Origin: Acidobacteriaceae bacterium
Lineage (GTDB): Bacteria; Acidobacteriota; Terriglobia; Bryobacterales; Bryobacteraceae
Assembly: GCA_019240405.1 (NCBI GenBank)
Contig: JAFAYL010000038.1
Location: 62,001 to 126,000 of the forward strand
Direction of reading: 5' to 3'
DNA length: 64,000 nucleotides
Positions 1-9,112 of this stretch are shown here, in pieces (positions within the stretch are counted from its first letter, which is position 1; every line of letters starts with the position of its first letter). The position numbers and the translations under genes are program-made. Below the pieces are notes generated by a model. The model made no database searches. It was not told the origin of the DNA and saw only the letters and a program-made list of their open reading frames with translations.

Positions 1-287
1 TCTGCCTCAGCTCATACTCAACTGAGCTCTTGACGCTGGCGTGCGAACCACGTTGCCCCTCGCACGAGGCGAGCAAAAATGCGCCAAGAATTGCGAGAAC
101 GAGTGCTGATCGCGGCAAGATCTTACCTGTCTCGCTCGATTGTACGAAAGTGTCAGGTTCAGCACGATGTACCGGGAACTTCGTCCAGCGGTCACAACAC
201 TCAAAAAGAATTTCGCCTTAAAAGTCAGAGACTTACTCCGACTTACCAGGCCCGGCGCGCCCAACAATGCTACTTTCGAGCCGTTCG
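1..287. other. Leading stretch without a recognised gene
   Basis: Short open frames exist on both strands here, but none gives a protein with recognisable motifs, and none has a convincing ribosome binding site. I see no tRNA, hairpin terminator or tandem repeat. It may be the tail or control region of something upstream of the window. Confidence 0.4.
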
Positions 288-497
288 ATGCGACGTAGCA
301 TCAAAGAAAAGATCGAGCAAGCCCGGCTTCGCGCGGCTACTCGTGTGCGGCCTCCATACATCATCGAGCCGACTGGCAGAGGGCGCACGAAATGCCACGC
401 CGACGCTCCCGATCCCAACTGTCGCCGCTGCCGCCGCCGTTTGCTAATGCGACGCCTCCGCAATCAGCGCCGCGAAACGCAGCCCGGAAAGAACTGA
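288..497 (+). CDS. Small Cys/Arg-rich hypothetical protein
   Basis: I do not recognise this 69-residue protein. It is very basic, and its C-terminal half has a compact cysteine motif (C near residue 38, then PNCRRCRRR), which could bind a metal ion or nucleic acid. The start is uncertain: an in-frame ATG also occurs at 267, and neither has a good Shine-Dalgarno sequence. The best support for a real transcript is a hairpin terminator that begins 27 bases after the stop codon. It lies directly upstream of the frameshifted NAQxSTGP gene and could belong to the same accessory unit. It could also be a chance frame in GC-rich DNA. Confidence 0.3.
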   Translation: MRRSIKEKIEQARLRAATRVRPPYIIEPTGRGRTKCHADAPDPNCRRCRRRLLMRRLRNQRRETQPGKN

Positions 498-523
498 CGG
501 GCCGCTTCCTCACGCATTTCACC

Positions 524-553
524 GCCCGGTGCCGTCGCGCATCCGGGCTTTTT
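524..553 (+). terminator. Rho-independent terminator
   Basis: A GCCCGG stem (524-529) pairs with CCGGGC (543-548) across a 13-base loop, and five T residues follow directly (549-553). It would end transcription from the small frame at 288-497. Confidence 0.6.
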
Positions 554-567
554 CATTTGGGGCGCAG

Positions 568-587
568 GGGCTTGGCTTGCCAAGCCC
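568..587. repeat. Perfect palindrome upstream of the NAQxSTGP gene
   Basis: GGGCTTGGC and GCCAAGCCC form a perfect 9-bp inverted repeat with a 2-base spacer. It lies 32 bases before the start codon at 620. No T-run follows, so it is not a standard terminator. It may be a REP-like element or a structured leader. Confidence 0.5.
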
Positions 588-619
588 GCAGCCCACGATC
601 TAACGAAAGGACCATAACC

Positions 620-1332
620 ATGTCGACTCCCGCTCAAATCTCAGCCAACCAAGCCAACGCTCAACTCTCCACCGGCCCCCGTACTCCCGAAGGCAAAGCC
701 GCCTCCGCGCGAAATCACTTCTCGCACGGCCTGTCCGGTTCTCAATTCACCGTTCTCGATTGGGAGCATCAGCACGCCTTCGACGAGCTCCTGCAAAGCC
801 TCGATCTCGAGCACCAACCCGCCACCCCAACCGAACAGATCCTGGTTCGCAAACTGGCCCAGCACTACTGGCTCACCCAGCGCGCCATCACGCTCCAAAA
901 TTCCTGCTTCAAACCCGAGATCGCGCCGGAGGATCCGAAAAGCAGCTCGCTCTCTACCTCCGTTACCAGACCACGCACGACCGAGCCTTCCACAAGAGCC
1001 TCGCTCAGCTCCTAAAGCTCAGAGCGGAAAAGCGCAAAGCCGAAATTGAGTTCGAATCGCAGCAGCGCAAATTAGTTCAGCAAGAAGAACGAGCGCGACG
1101 CCAACAAGCGCGCCTGGAAGCGGAAAATGCCCGCCAGGCGGCCGACCACGCCCGCCGGGAAGCCGCCGAAAAGCGCAAGCAGGACATGCACCGCTTCGAC
1201 ATTATGTTCCGCCAGGCCGAAATGGATCACCAGATCTCGAAAACCAACATGCTGCAAATGGACAGAATCGCCGCAGAACTTCGCGCCGAAGAGGCAGCAG
1301 AAAGGCCCATCCGCCCGCAAAAGGCCGCATAG
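620..1332 (+). pseudogene. NAQxSTGP-family protein, interrupted by a frameshift
   Basis: The N-terminus (MSTPAQISANQANAQLSTGP, then TPEGKA and a SHGL motif) matches a paralogous family of unknown function that is common in Acidobacteria and Planctomycetes. A good ribosome binding site (GAAAGGA) precedes the ATG. The first frame runs in family-like sequence to about residue 99 and ends at 1015. The expected continuation (EKQLALYLRYQ, then a long charged coiled coil rich in Ala, Arg, Glu and Gln) is found in the -1 frame and ends at 1332. The change lies between about 911 and 941. One missing base explains it. A run CCGAAAAG at 935-942 would let a -1 ribosomal slip join the two parts exactly, so programmed frameshifting or a sequencing error remain possible. 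Full length would be about 237 residues. Confidence 0.7.
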
Positions 1333-1365
1333 CTCTTGAACCCCACAACTGAACCGATTTGTAGG

Positions 1366-1383
1366 GTGCGGGCATGCCCGCAC
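1366..1383. repeat. 18-bp perfect palindrome
   Basis: GTGCGGGCATGCCCGCAC is fully self-complementary and lies 33 bases after the end of the frameshifted gene. It is followed by CGAAGAG, not a T-run. It may be a REP-type element or one border of a small repeated unit together with the palindrome at 568-587. Confidence 0.5.
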
Positions 1384-1422
1384 GAAGAGATCAGCGGGGT
1401 GAACCGTTATCGGCCATTCGCT

Positions 1423-1983
1423 TTATGGAAGTACCGAAAAGATCTCCGATACGCGAATCCCGAGCTGGGGAAGCGGATGGGGCAACATGACAGTTTCGCC
1501 GTTGCGGAATTCCCTGCTCGTGTCCTCGGATTCCCACACGGTGGTGGTGCGTGTTTTTGGATAAACAACCCACACAGCCGATGAGCCATGACGAAGATAA
1601 AGTCTGATCTTCTTCAGGAGTTCCTTTTTTGTATTTCCGGGCGAGACGACCTCAACCGCCAACTCTGGAGCCCCGGCGGGGAACACATCGCGCTCGGCTG
1701 CAGCCAAGAACCGCCGTCGGTCCATCACAAACGCGTCTGGCCGCGGCATGCTGACCGGGTTCGAAGCATCCAGGACAATGCTCAAATCCGAGTTAACCTC
1801 GAAATCTGCGCCCTCGAGCATTTCATCAAGCAGTCGCACGAGTCTCTTAATCACAAGCGCATGTCTAGGGGATCCCGACGGCGAAATGACTATTTCTCCC
1901 TCGATGAGCTCATCCTTTGTCCCCTCCGGCGCTTCAAAACTGAGGTAGTCTTCCATCGAGACCGTGAGTGATGTGGTACCCAT
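1423..1983 (-). CDS. Uma2 family endonuclease-like protein (DUF820)
   Basis: A 186-residue protein of the Uma2/DUF820 family, which has a PD-(D/E)XK restriction-endonuclease fold. The nuclease signature is visible: PDAF near residue 117, then LAVEVVSPGN followed by a Lys-Lys pair and the typical VWVVYP strand. The biological substrate of these proteins is not known. They are often multi-copy in cyanobacteria, Chloroflexi and Acidobacteria. I chose the ATG at 1983 because CGGAG lies 8 bases upstream and the protein then begins at the usual family N-terminus. The open frame extends upstream only because it reads through the tRNA. The gene starts 37 bases after the tRNA-Arg 3' end on the same strand, so it may be co-transcribed with it. 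Confidence 0.85.
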   Translation of the reverse strand: MGTTSLTVSMEDYLSFEAPEGTKDELIEGEIVISPSGSPRHALVIKRLVRLLDEMLEGADFEVNSDLSIVLDASNPVSMPRPDAFVMDRRRFLAAAERDVFPAGAPELAVEVVSPGNTKKELLKKIRLYLRHGSSAVWVVYPKTRTTTVWESEDTSREFRNGETVMLPHPLPQLGIRVSEIFSVLP

Positions 1984-2020
1984 AGGGGAACTCCGTTCAG
2001 CATCTTGATTATACGGATTT

Positions 2021-2097
2021 TGGCGCGCCCGGAGAGACTCGAACTCCCGACCTGCTGATTCGAAGTCAGACGCTCTATCCACCTGAGCTACGGGCGC
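2021..2097 (-). tRNA. tRNA-Arg (anticodon UCG), CCA encoded
   Basis: The minus strand folds into a complete cloverleaf. It has a 7-bp acceptor stem (GCGCCCG with CGGGCGC), a D arm closed by GCTC/GAGC, an anticodon loop CTTCGAA giving UCG, and a T arm GGGAG-TTCGAGT-CTCTC. Discriminator G and a genome-encoded CCA complete the 3' end. It reads CGA arginine codons. Confidence 0.95.
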
Positions 2098-2185
2098 GCG
2101 CTGGCTGCTTAAGGTATGGCCTCCATTATACGCATGGGAAAATTCAAGCAGGATCCCCATACATTCGCAGATCTGATTTTCAAAA

Positions 2186-2746
2186 ATGAAGCCGGCTGAA
2201 GAAACAGAAGTCAAAATCAGGCTCTCCGACCGCAATTCGGTGTTCGACTCGCTCAAACGCTTGGGCCTCGGGATTTCCGTTGCGCGCCAGTTCGAATCGA
2301 ACGCTCTCTACGATACAGATGATCAAACGCTTCGTCGAAAAAGTATGCTCCTGCGTCTCAGGCAGGTCGGCGATATGTCTCTGATTACCTGGAAAGGCCC
2401 CGGCGCAAGCAGCGCATACAAGGTCCGTCCGGAGCTAGAAACCAGCATCGGCTCGCTCGAAACATTCGCCCGAATCCTGTCTCAGCTTGGGTACCACGTC
2501 ACGTTTCGTTATGAGAAATATCGCACCGAATTCGAGGACAACAAGCGCGTCGGAACCGTGACTCTGGACGAAACTCCTATTGGCGATTTTCTCGAGTTAG
2601 AAGGACCTGGCGAATGGATTGATGAGACCGCGCGAGCCCTTGGATTCTCGCGAAAAGATTATGTGCTGGAGAGCTATGCAGGGCTTTATCTGGAACATTG
2701 CCGGCGCCGCGGCCTGGAACCCAGCTATATGGTGTTCGCGTCCTAA
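2186..2746 (+). CDS. CYTH domain protein (class IV adenylate cyclase / triphosphatase type)
   Basis: A 186-residue single CYTH domain. The defining ExExK motif is at residues 6-10 (ETEVK), and the tunnel Arg/Lys residues follow in LLRLRQ, TWKGP and the later RYEKYR segment. A C-terminal acidic strand (LDETPIGDFLELEG) supplies metal ligands. The length fits CyaB/class IV cyclases, whose archaeal and bacterial members use ATP or other organic triphosphates. Sequence alone cannot tell cyclase from inorganic or thiamine triphosphatase. It stands alone on the plus strand, with its start only about 90 bases from the divergent tRNA-Arg. The next gene begins 86 bases downstream and need not be in the same transcript. 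Confidence 0.85.
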   Translation: MKPAEETEVKIRLSDRNSVFDSLKRLGLGISVARQFESNALYDTDDQTLRRKSMLLRLRQVGDMSLITWKGPGASSAYKVRPELETSIGSLETFARILSQLGYHVTFRYEKYRTEFEDNKRVGTVTLDETPIGDFLELEGPGEWIDETARALGFSRKDYVLESYAGLYLEHCRRRGLEPSYMVFAS

Positions 2747-2832
2747 AGCACAAGAGTGCCGCAGTGAGGAGAAGTGACTCTAGAATCCCGCGAAGTAACA
2801 GTACAGCAACTCTGCTCTAGAATGATTTGAAA

Positions 2833-3841
<1,009 letters not shown>

Positions 3842-3849
<8 letters not shown>

Positions 3850-4735
3850 ACCGCTCATCGATAAGCAATTCCTTGAACGGCTGGAGTTGCTGACACTGCA
3901 CTGGCAGAAATCATTCAATGGTCTCGTCGGTGGGCATAACGTCTCGCAGTTTGCAGGGCCAGGGCAAGAGTTTCTGGAGCACCGCAATTTTCATCATGGA
4001 GATGATCTGCGCGCTGTCAACTGGCGTGCATATTTGCGATTTGAAAAGCTGTTTCTCAAAATGTTTCAGGTTGAGCCTCGCGTACCGGTCCGTTTGCTCT
4101 TGGATACGAGCGCGTCGATGCTCGCTGGCAGCGGTACCGCGGAGCCGTCTAAATTCGATTACGCGCGAAAGCTCGCGGCTGCGCTAATCTACGTCGGGTT
4201 GGTCCGGCTCGATAGCATCGTGCTCCAGCCATTCTCAGACTGCTTGCTCGACCGCTGTGTATCTAGCGGCGGCCGCCATCGTTTTCAGCCCGCCGAAAGC
4301 TATCTACGCGAATTGAAGGCGGAAGGTAAAACCGATTTTCTTGAAGTAGCGCGCCAATTCCTAAGCACGTACCCGCAGCGCGGGCTGGCTATCATTATTT
4401 CGGATTTTCTTGCCGAGTCGGATTGCCTCCGCCCGCTGCAGTACATCGCCGACTTCGGGCACGAACTTTTTTTGGTCCAATTGTGGGGTGAGGAAGATCG
4501 CCGGCCGAGCGGTGATTCGGAAACAGAACTGATCGATATCGAATCAGGCGTTTGCGTCAAGATTGTGCTTGATCGCGAGGCGTGCGAATCCTACACGCAG
4601 GCCTTTGATGGATATGCCGAAGGAGTAAAGAGGCTGGCTCTGCGCAATGGCGGCCGCTACGCTGGATTTTCAATACAGGTGTCGATCGAAGAGGCCATCT
4701 TTGGCGCTCTGACAACAGCCGAAAACTCTCGTTGA
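3842..4735 (+). CDS. DUF58 domain-containing protein
   Basis: A 297-residue DUF58 protein. The signature GxxxSxFxGxGxEFxxxRxxxxGDDxRxxxW is present around residues 27-62 (HNVSQFAGPGQEFLEHRNFH, then GDDLRAVNWRAY). A vWA-like core with a DTSASM MIDAS motif begins near residue 90. These proteins are cytoplasmic or peripheral and work together with MoxR ATPases and membrane vWA proteins. The gene overlaps moxR by 8 bases and is separated from the vWA fusion by 6 bases, so translation of the three is probably coupled. Confidence 0.9.
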
Positions 4736-4741
4736 AAACTC

Positions 4742-7700
4742 GTGTTTCTCCTGAATCTCACGGCCGGTGAACTCTTCTCGCTGTTTGCAGCGCTGGGCGG
4801 GCTCATTGCAGCGCTATATCTGCTCGATAAAGCGAAGCAGCAGAAACTTGTTTCTACTCTGCGCTTCTGGACCGCCGCGATGACTCAGCGAGAGCAACGA
4901 AGTCGGCGCCGCCTGCGCGATCCATGGTCGCTTACGCTGCAACTCCTCGGTCTATTTCTGCTGCTACTTGCAATCGGGCGCCTCGAATGGGGAACAGGGG
5001 ACCATCGGAGCCGCGATCACGTTCTTCTGCTCGACACATCGTCGTGGACCGCGGAGAATTCGGCACTCGGTACGCTTTTGGACCGCGAAAAAGAGATCGC
5101 TCAGCAATATCTCTCGGCGCTGCCCGCGCGCGACCGTGTGATGCTGGTGCGTGTCGATGGACTCGTCACGCCCGCCACGCCCTTCACCTCCGATCGGCGC
5201 GAGCTTGAGACAGCGCTGCTTCAGTCGCGCCCATCATTCTTAGCTTTGAAAGCCGGTCAAGCGCTCTCTTTTGCCCGCCGCGCTCAAAGTTGGTCAGGAG
5301 GCCGGCCCGGCGACATCACTTATGTAGGCCCCAGATTGATTGCCGGAGACGAAAGCCTTTCCGCAACCCCCCCGAACTTGCGCATCCTGCCGGTTGAGGC
5401 GAATCGGGAACACTGCGGCATCCGCGGGATCGATGTGAAGAAGAGCGATGAGGATGCAAAGTCTTGGCAGGCAACTGTCGTTTTGAAAAATTTCGGATCA
5501 ACCCGCAAAACTGTCCGGTTGAACGCGCTGTTTGCCGGAACGCGATTTGCGCCCCGCTCGTTGCTGCTTAACTCCGGCGAGGAGAGAAGCGCCGAGTTTA
5601 ACTTCAGCACAACAGTTGCAGGTGACTTCGTGGTTCAGCTTGAGCCTTCGGATAATTTGCCCATCGATGGGCGAGCCGTGTTGCATCTGCCAAGCACTGG
5701 AATGCTGCGCCTCGCTGTATTCACCACTCGTTCAGATTTGTTGAAGCCGTTACTCAATGCAAACCATCGCCTTCAAGTTGTGTTCTTCTCCCCAGGCGAG
5801 TACATTGCAAAACCCGGTGCAGACGTGATGCTGCTTGATCACGTCAGTCCCGAAGAACAGCCCGGAATTCCCGCTCTTTGGATTGCGCCATCGAAGGAGC
5901 GCTCGCCGCTGCCTCTAAAAGCCGTTGTCAGCGATGCCCTTGTGAAGACTTGGCATCCTGAAACGGTTTTGGCCGGTGCATTGCACGCCCGGGAAACACG
6001 GATTCCCGCCGCTGAAGTTTTTCATACTTTCGACGGAGATCTTCCCGTTTCGAGTGTCGCGGAAGGGCCAATCATAGTGGCGCGTCCGGCAAACAGCACG
6101 CGCCCGCGGACCGTCGTGATGGGATTTGATCCTTTTGATGGCCAGCTCAAATATCAAATCACGACGCCATTACTCTTCGCGAATTTATTAAGCTGGCTTT
6201 CTCCTGAAGCACTTAGCGCGGTCGACTTCACGGCCGGTCCGGCCGGTGCCGTAACCTTGACTCTCGATCCCGATGAACGCGGCGAGCAATTGCGCGTCAG
6301 CAACGATCAAGGCGATGCCATTCCATTCACCGTGCGCAATCAGACGTTGAAACTATTCACAAGTTCTCCCGGTATTGTGCGTATTGCGTCTGGCAAACGT
6401 GAGCGGATGCTCTCTCTCACGCTGCCCGATTTGGCCGAATTCGATTGGAAACCGCGCGAAAGCATGCCTGGCTTGCCTGTTCCCTCCGCTTTCACGCCGC
6501 AACGGATCGATCCATGGAAGTGGCTTGCTGTGCTCGCCGGTTTCGCGTTAACCGCTGAATGGATTCTGTTTGGTCGCAGGCGTACATCAAGTAAGCCCGT
6601 TCTCCGATACTTGATGCTTGCCATGAAGGGCGCGAGCTTGGTGGCAATTCTGTTCGCGTTGGCTGAACCCACAGCGACCCTGCCCGAAACGAAAACAGGT
6701 GCCGTGATTCTTGCCGACACCTCTGCGAGCATCACGCGCGATGATCTCGTGCATGCCTCCTCGATTATTTCCGAAATGGAGCGGCACAAGCACGGCAATT
6801 GGATGAAGGTGATTCCGTTCGCCCGTGAAACGCGCACTCTGCGCTACGAAGAAGTTTCCGATCGGATTCGCCTGGTCAACACACCAGGCAATGCAGGGAA
6901 TGGAACGGATTTCGAAGCCGCTCTAATGGACGGCTTGTCAGCGATTCCTGCTGGATATGTTCCGCAGGTAGTATTGATCAGCGACGGCAATGAAAATGAA
7001 GGCAGCACATCGCGGGCCGTCGCCGAGCTCGCGCGTTTGCATGTTCCAGTGCATACGATTCCTCTCGCCGGGCGTTCCGAAAGCGGCCTGCGGCTGGTAT
7101 CTGTGTCGATGCCTCGAGGGGCCTATTCCGGCGAGCAAATCCCTATTGATTTGACGCTTCATTCGCCGCAGTCTGCGCGCGGAACTGTAGAGGTTTTCGC
7201 CGGCGACAGGAGCTTAGGCGGCAACGCAATAGAGCTCGAAACTGGCGCGAATACTTTGCGGGTTCACGCGCGCGTGAAATCGGCCGGCACAATACCCATC
7301 TCGGGCAAAGTTTCCGCCCCAGGGTTGGGTGAGCTCCGATTTGAAGACGTCGTTCAGCTACGGCGCGCTAGAGTTCTATACATTTCCGAGGACCCGCCTG
7401 GAACTGAACTCAATCTGCTTCAGGCGCTCAGCCAGGCCGATTTTGAAGTAACGCGTGATCCGTCTTTAATTGATCGAGATCCAGGCGCCATCCAACTCGT
7501 GATCTTGAACAACATCGATCTCAATTCATTGAGCGCGGAACGCAAAAACCGCCTCGAAGAGTATGTGAAGAACGGCGGCGGTCTCCTGCTTATCGGAGGT
7601 GAGCGTCAGCTTTTCAAAGACGATAAGCAGATGGACGCGCTCGACCGTGTCCTGCCCGCCAAGTTGGCGCCGCCCAAAACATATGAAGGCACGTGCGTCG

Positions 7701-9112
7701 GTTTAATCATCGACAAATCGTCTTCAATGGAAGGCCGCAAAATTGAGCTGGCGCGGCTTTCTGCAATCGGTGTCATCGATCACCTGCGGCCAACTGACAA
7801 AATCGGTGTCCTGATTTTCGACAACTCTTATCAGTGGGCGGTCCCGATCAGACGTGCTGAAGATAAGTCCCTGATCAAACGCTTAATTTCCGGCATCACG
7901 CCTGATGGAGGGACGCAAATCGCGCCTGCTCTCGCTGAGGCTTACCACAAAGTGCTCTCTTCGAACGTGGCTTATAGACATATCGTCTTGCTGACCGATG
8001 GTATTTCCGAAGAGGGGGATAGTATCGACCTCGCTCGTGAGGCTCTTGATCATCAGGTCACGATCTCTACCGTCGGGCTCGGCCAGGATGTCAACCGTTC
8101 CTATCTTGAAAAAGTTGCCGCGACCTCGGGTGGTCGAAGCTATTTCTTAAATGACCCGCAGGGTCTCGAGCAAATCTTGCTTAAGGACGTGATTGACTAT
8201 AGCGGATCAACTACGGTCGAAAAGCGCTTGAAAGCGGTTGTCCAGCAAGACGCTGAGATCCTCAACGGGGTTGGCATTGAGAGCGCTCCTCCACTGAAGG
8301 GCTATGCGCGCTTCTCGGCCAAGCCCGAAGCTGATACGATTCTGGCGATTGACGGCGAGAAAAAAGATCCTCTCTATATTCGCTGGCAGTACGGTCTCGG
8401 TCGCGTCGCAATCTTCACGTCCGACGCGAAAAGCCGCTGGGCGGAAGCGTGGGTCACATGGCCGGGTTTTGACAAGCTTTGGATTAACATTAGTCGCGAT
8501 CTCTTGGCGCACATTGATCAAAGCGAAGCGAGAACACGGTTTGATAGCGCGAACGGTGATCTCTTGGTCAGCTATCGCCTGGGTAGCGGCATCGTTGAGC
8601 CGGCCGAACCACCGCAGATTTTTGTGCTCGGCCCCAAGGACTTTGAGCAGCGTTTGTTTCTTCAAAGGATCGGGCCGCGGGCTTACCAGGGGCGTTTGCA
8701 CATTGGGCGCTCGAACGGCCTTTTTCTCATCCGGCCTGCCGAAGAATCGGCGGCGTTTCCGGAAACGGCTCTTTATCGCGCGGAAGAAGAGCTGCAGGAC
8801 CGCGGCTCTGACCGTGCTCTTCTACAGCGGATCTCTTCGCTGACGGGTGGCCGCTTCAATCCGCCGCCTGACTCGATTTTTGACGCGCGCAGCCGTTCGG
8901 TAAACAAGCTGTGGCAGCTTTGGCCGGCGCTGCTCGCGCTCGCCATCGCACTCACAATCGGCGAATTGACTATCCGGAAATGGAGAGGCTTGGTCTGGCC
9001 TTTTCGACGTCCGCGTTTCCCGTCATCCGATATTGCCTCTCCGGATGCTTCAGCTCCAGATGTGCGATCGTTTCGAAATGATATGTTCGCGGGAACAAGT
9101 CAATCAAGGTAA
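4742..9112 (+). CDS. Giant BatA/vWA membrane protein, apparent fusion of two vWA proteins
   Basis: A 1456-residue protein starting at a GTG 6 bases after the DUF58 gene. The N-terminal half is BatA-like: two membrane segments (about 11-28 and 63-79), a degenerate vWA with DTSSW near residue 97, a long beta-rich region and a membrane segment near 593-612. A second vWA protein follows without a break. It has a membrane segment near 620-640, a vWA with DTSAS near 660, a glutamine-amidotransferase-like segment beginning RVLYISEDP near 880, a third vWA with an intact DKSSS MIDAS motif near 990, and a last membrane helix near 1390-1411. In related bacteria these halves are normally separate neighbouring genes. 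The product probably works in the membrane with MoxR and DUF58, target unknown. Its last 143 bases overlap the convergent gene. Confidence 0.85.
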   Translation: MFLLNLTAGELFSLFAALGGLIAALYLLDKAKQQKLVSTLRFWTAAMTQREQRSRRRLRDPWSLTLQLLGLFLLLLAIGRLEWGTGDHRSRDHVLLLDTSSWTAENSALGTLLDREKEIAQQYLSALPARDRVMLVRVDGLVTPATPFTSDRRELETALLQSRPSFLALKAGQALSFARRAQSWSGGRPGDITYVGPRLIAGDESLSATPPNLRILPVEANREHCGIRGIDVKKSDEDAKSWQATVVLKNFGSTRKTVRLNALFAGTRFAPRSLLLNSGEERSAEFNFSTTVAGDFVVQLEPSDNLPIDGRAVLHLPSTGMLRLAVFTTRSDLLKPLLNANHRLQVVFFSPGEYIAKPGADVMLLDHVSPEEQPGIPALWIAPSKERSPLPLKAVVSDALVKTWHPETVLAGALHARETRIPAAEVFHTFDGDLPVSSVAEGPIIVARPANSTRPRTVVMGFDPFDGQLKYQITTPLLFANLLSWLSPEALSAVDFTAGPAGAVTLTLDPDERGEQLRVSNDQGDAIPFTVRNQTLKLFTSSPGIVRIASGKRERMLSLTLPDLAEFDWKPRESMPGLPVPSAFTPQRIDPWKWLAVLAGFALTAEWILFGRRRTSSKPVLRYLMLAMKGASLVAILFALAEPTATLPETKTGAVILADTSASITRDDLVHASSIISEMERHKHGNWMKVIPFARETRTLRYEEVSDRIRLVNTPGNAGNGTDFEAALMDGLSAIPAGYVPQVVLISDGNENEGSTSRAVAELARLHVPVHTIPLAGRSESGLRLVSVSMPRGAYSGEQIPIDLTLHSPQSARGTVEVFAGDRSLGGNAIELETGANTLRVHARVKSAGTIPISGKVSAPGLGELRFEDVVQLRRARVLYISEDPPGTELNLLQALSQADFEVTRDPSLIDRDPGAIQLVILNNIDLNSLSAERKNRLEEYVKNGGGLLLIGGERQLFKDDKQMDALDRVLPAKLAPPKTYEGTCVGLIIDKSSSMEGRKIELARLSAIGVIDHLRPTDKIGVLIFDNSYQWAVPIRRAEDKSLIKRLISGITPDGGTQIAPALAEAYHKVLSSNVAYRHIVLLTDGISEEGDSIDLAREALDHQVTISTVGLGQDVNRSYLEKVAATSGGRSYFLNDPQGLEQILLKDVIDYSGSTTVEKRLKAVVQQDAEILNGVGIESAPPLKGYARFSAKPEADTILAIDGEKKDPLYIRWQYGLGRVAIFTSDAKSRWAEAWVTWPGFDKLWINISRDLLAHIDQSEARTRFDSANGDLLVSYRLGSGIVEPAEPPQIFVLGPKDFEQRLFLQRIGPRAYQGRLHIGRSNGLFLIRPAEESAAFPETALYRAEEELQDRGSDRALLQRISSLTGGRFNPPPDSIFDARSRSVNKLWQLWPALLALAIALTIGELTIRKWRGLVWPFRRPRFPSSDIASPDASAPDVRSFRNDMFAGTSQSR

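Noticed and set aside
79-447. Open frame of about 120 residues on the plus strand near the window start
   Set aside because: No start signal, low-complexity tail and no recognisable motif; it overlaps the better candidate at 288-497 in another frame.
2008-2013. TATAAT on the minus strand between tRNA-Arg and Uma2 as a promoter
   Set aside because: A perfect -10 hexamer, but no -35-like sequence at 16-18 bases; that place is the tRNA T arm and acceptor stem. Not strong enough to list.
1984-2256. Upstream extension of the Uma2 reading frame with residues like VAQVDRASDFESAGREFESL
   Set aside because: This is the translation of the tRNA-Arg gene on the same strand, a familiar artefact. The Uma2 protein starts at 1983 after a ribosome binding site.
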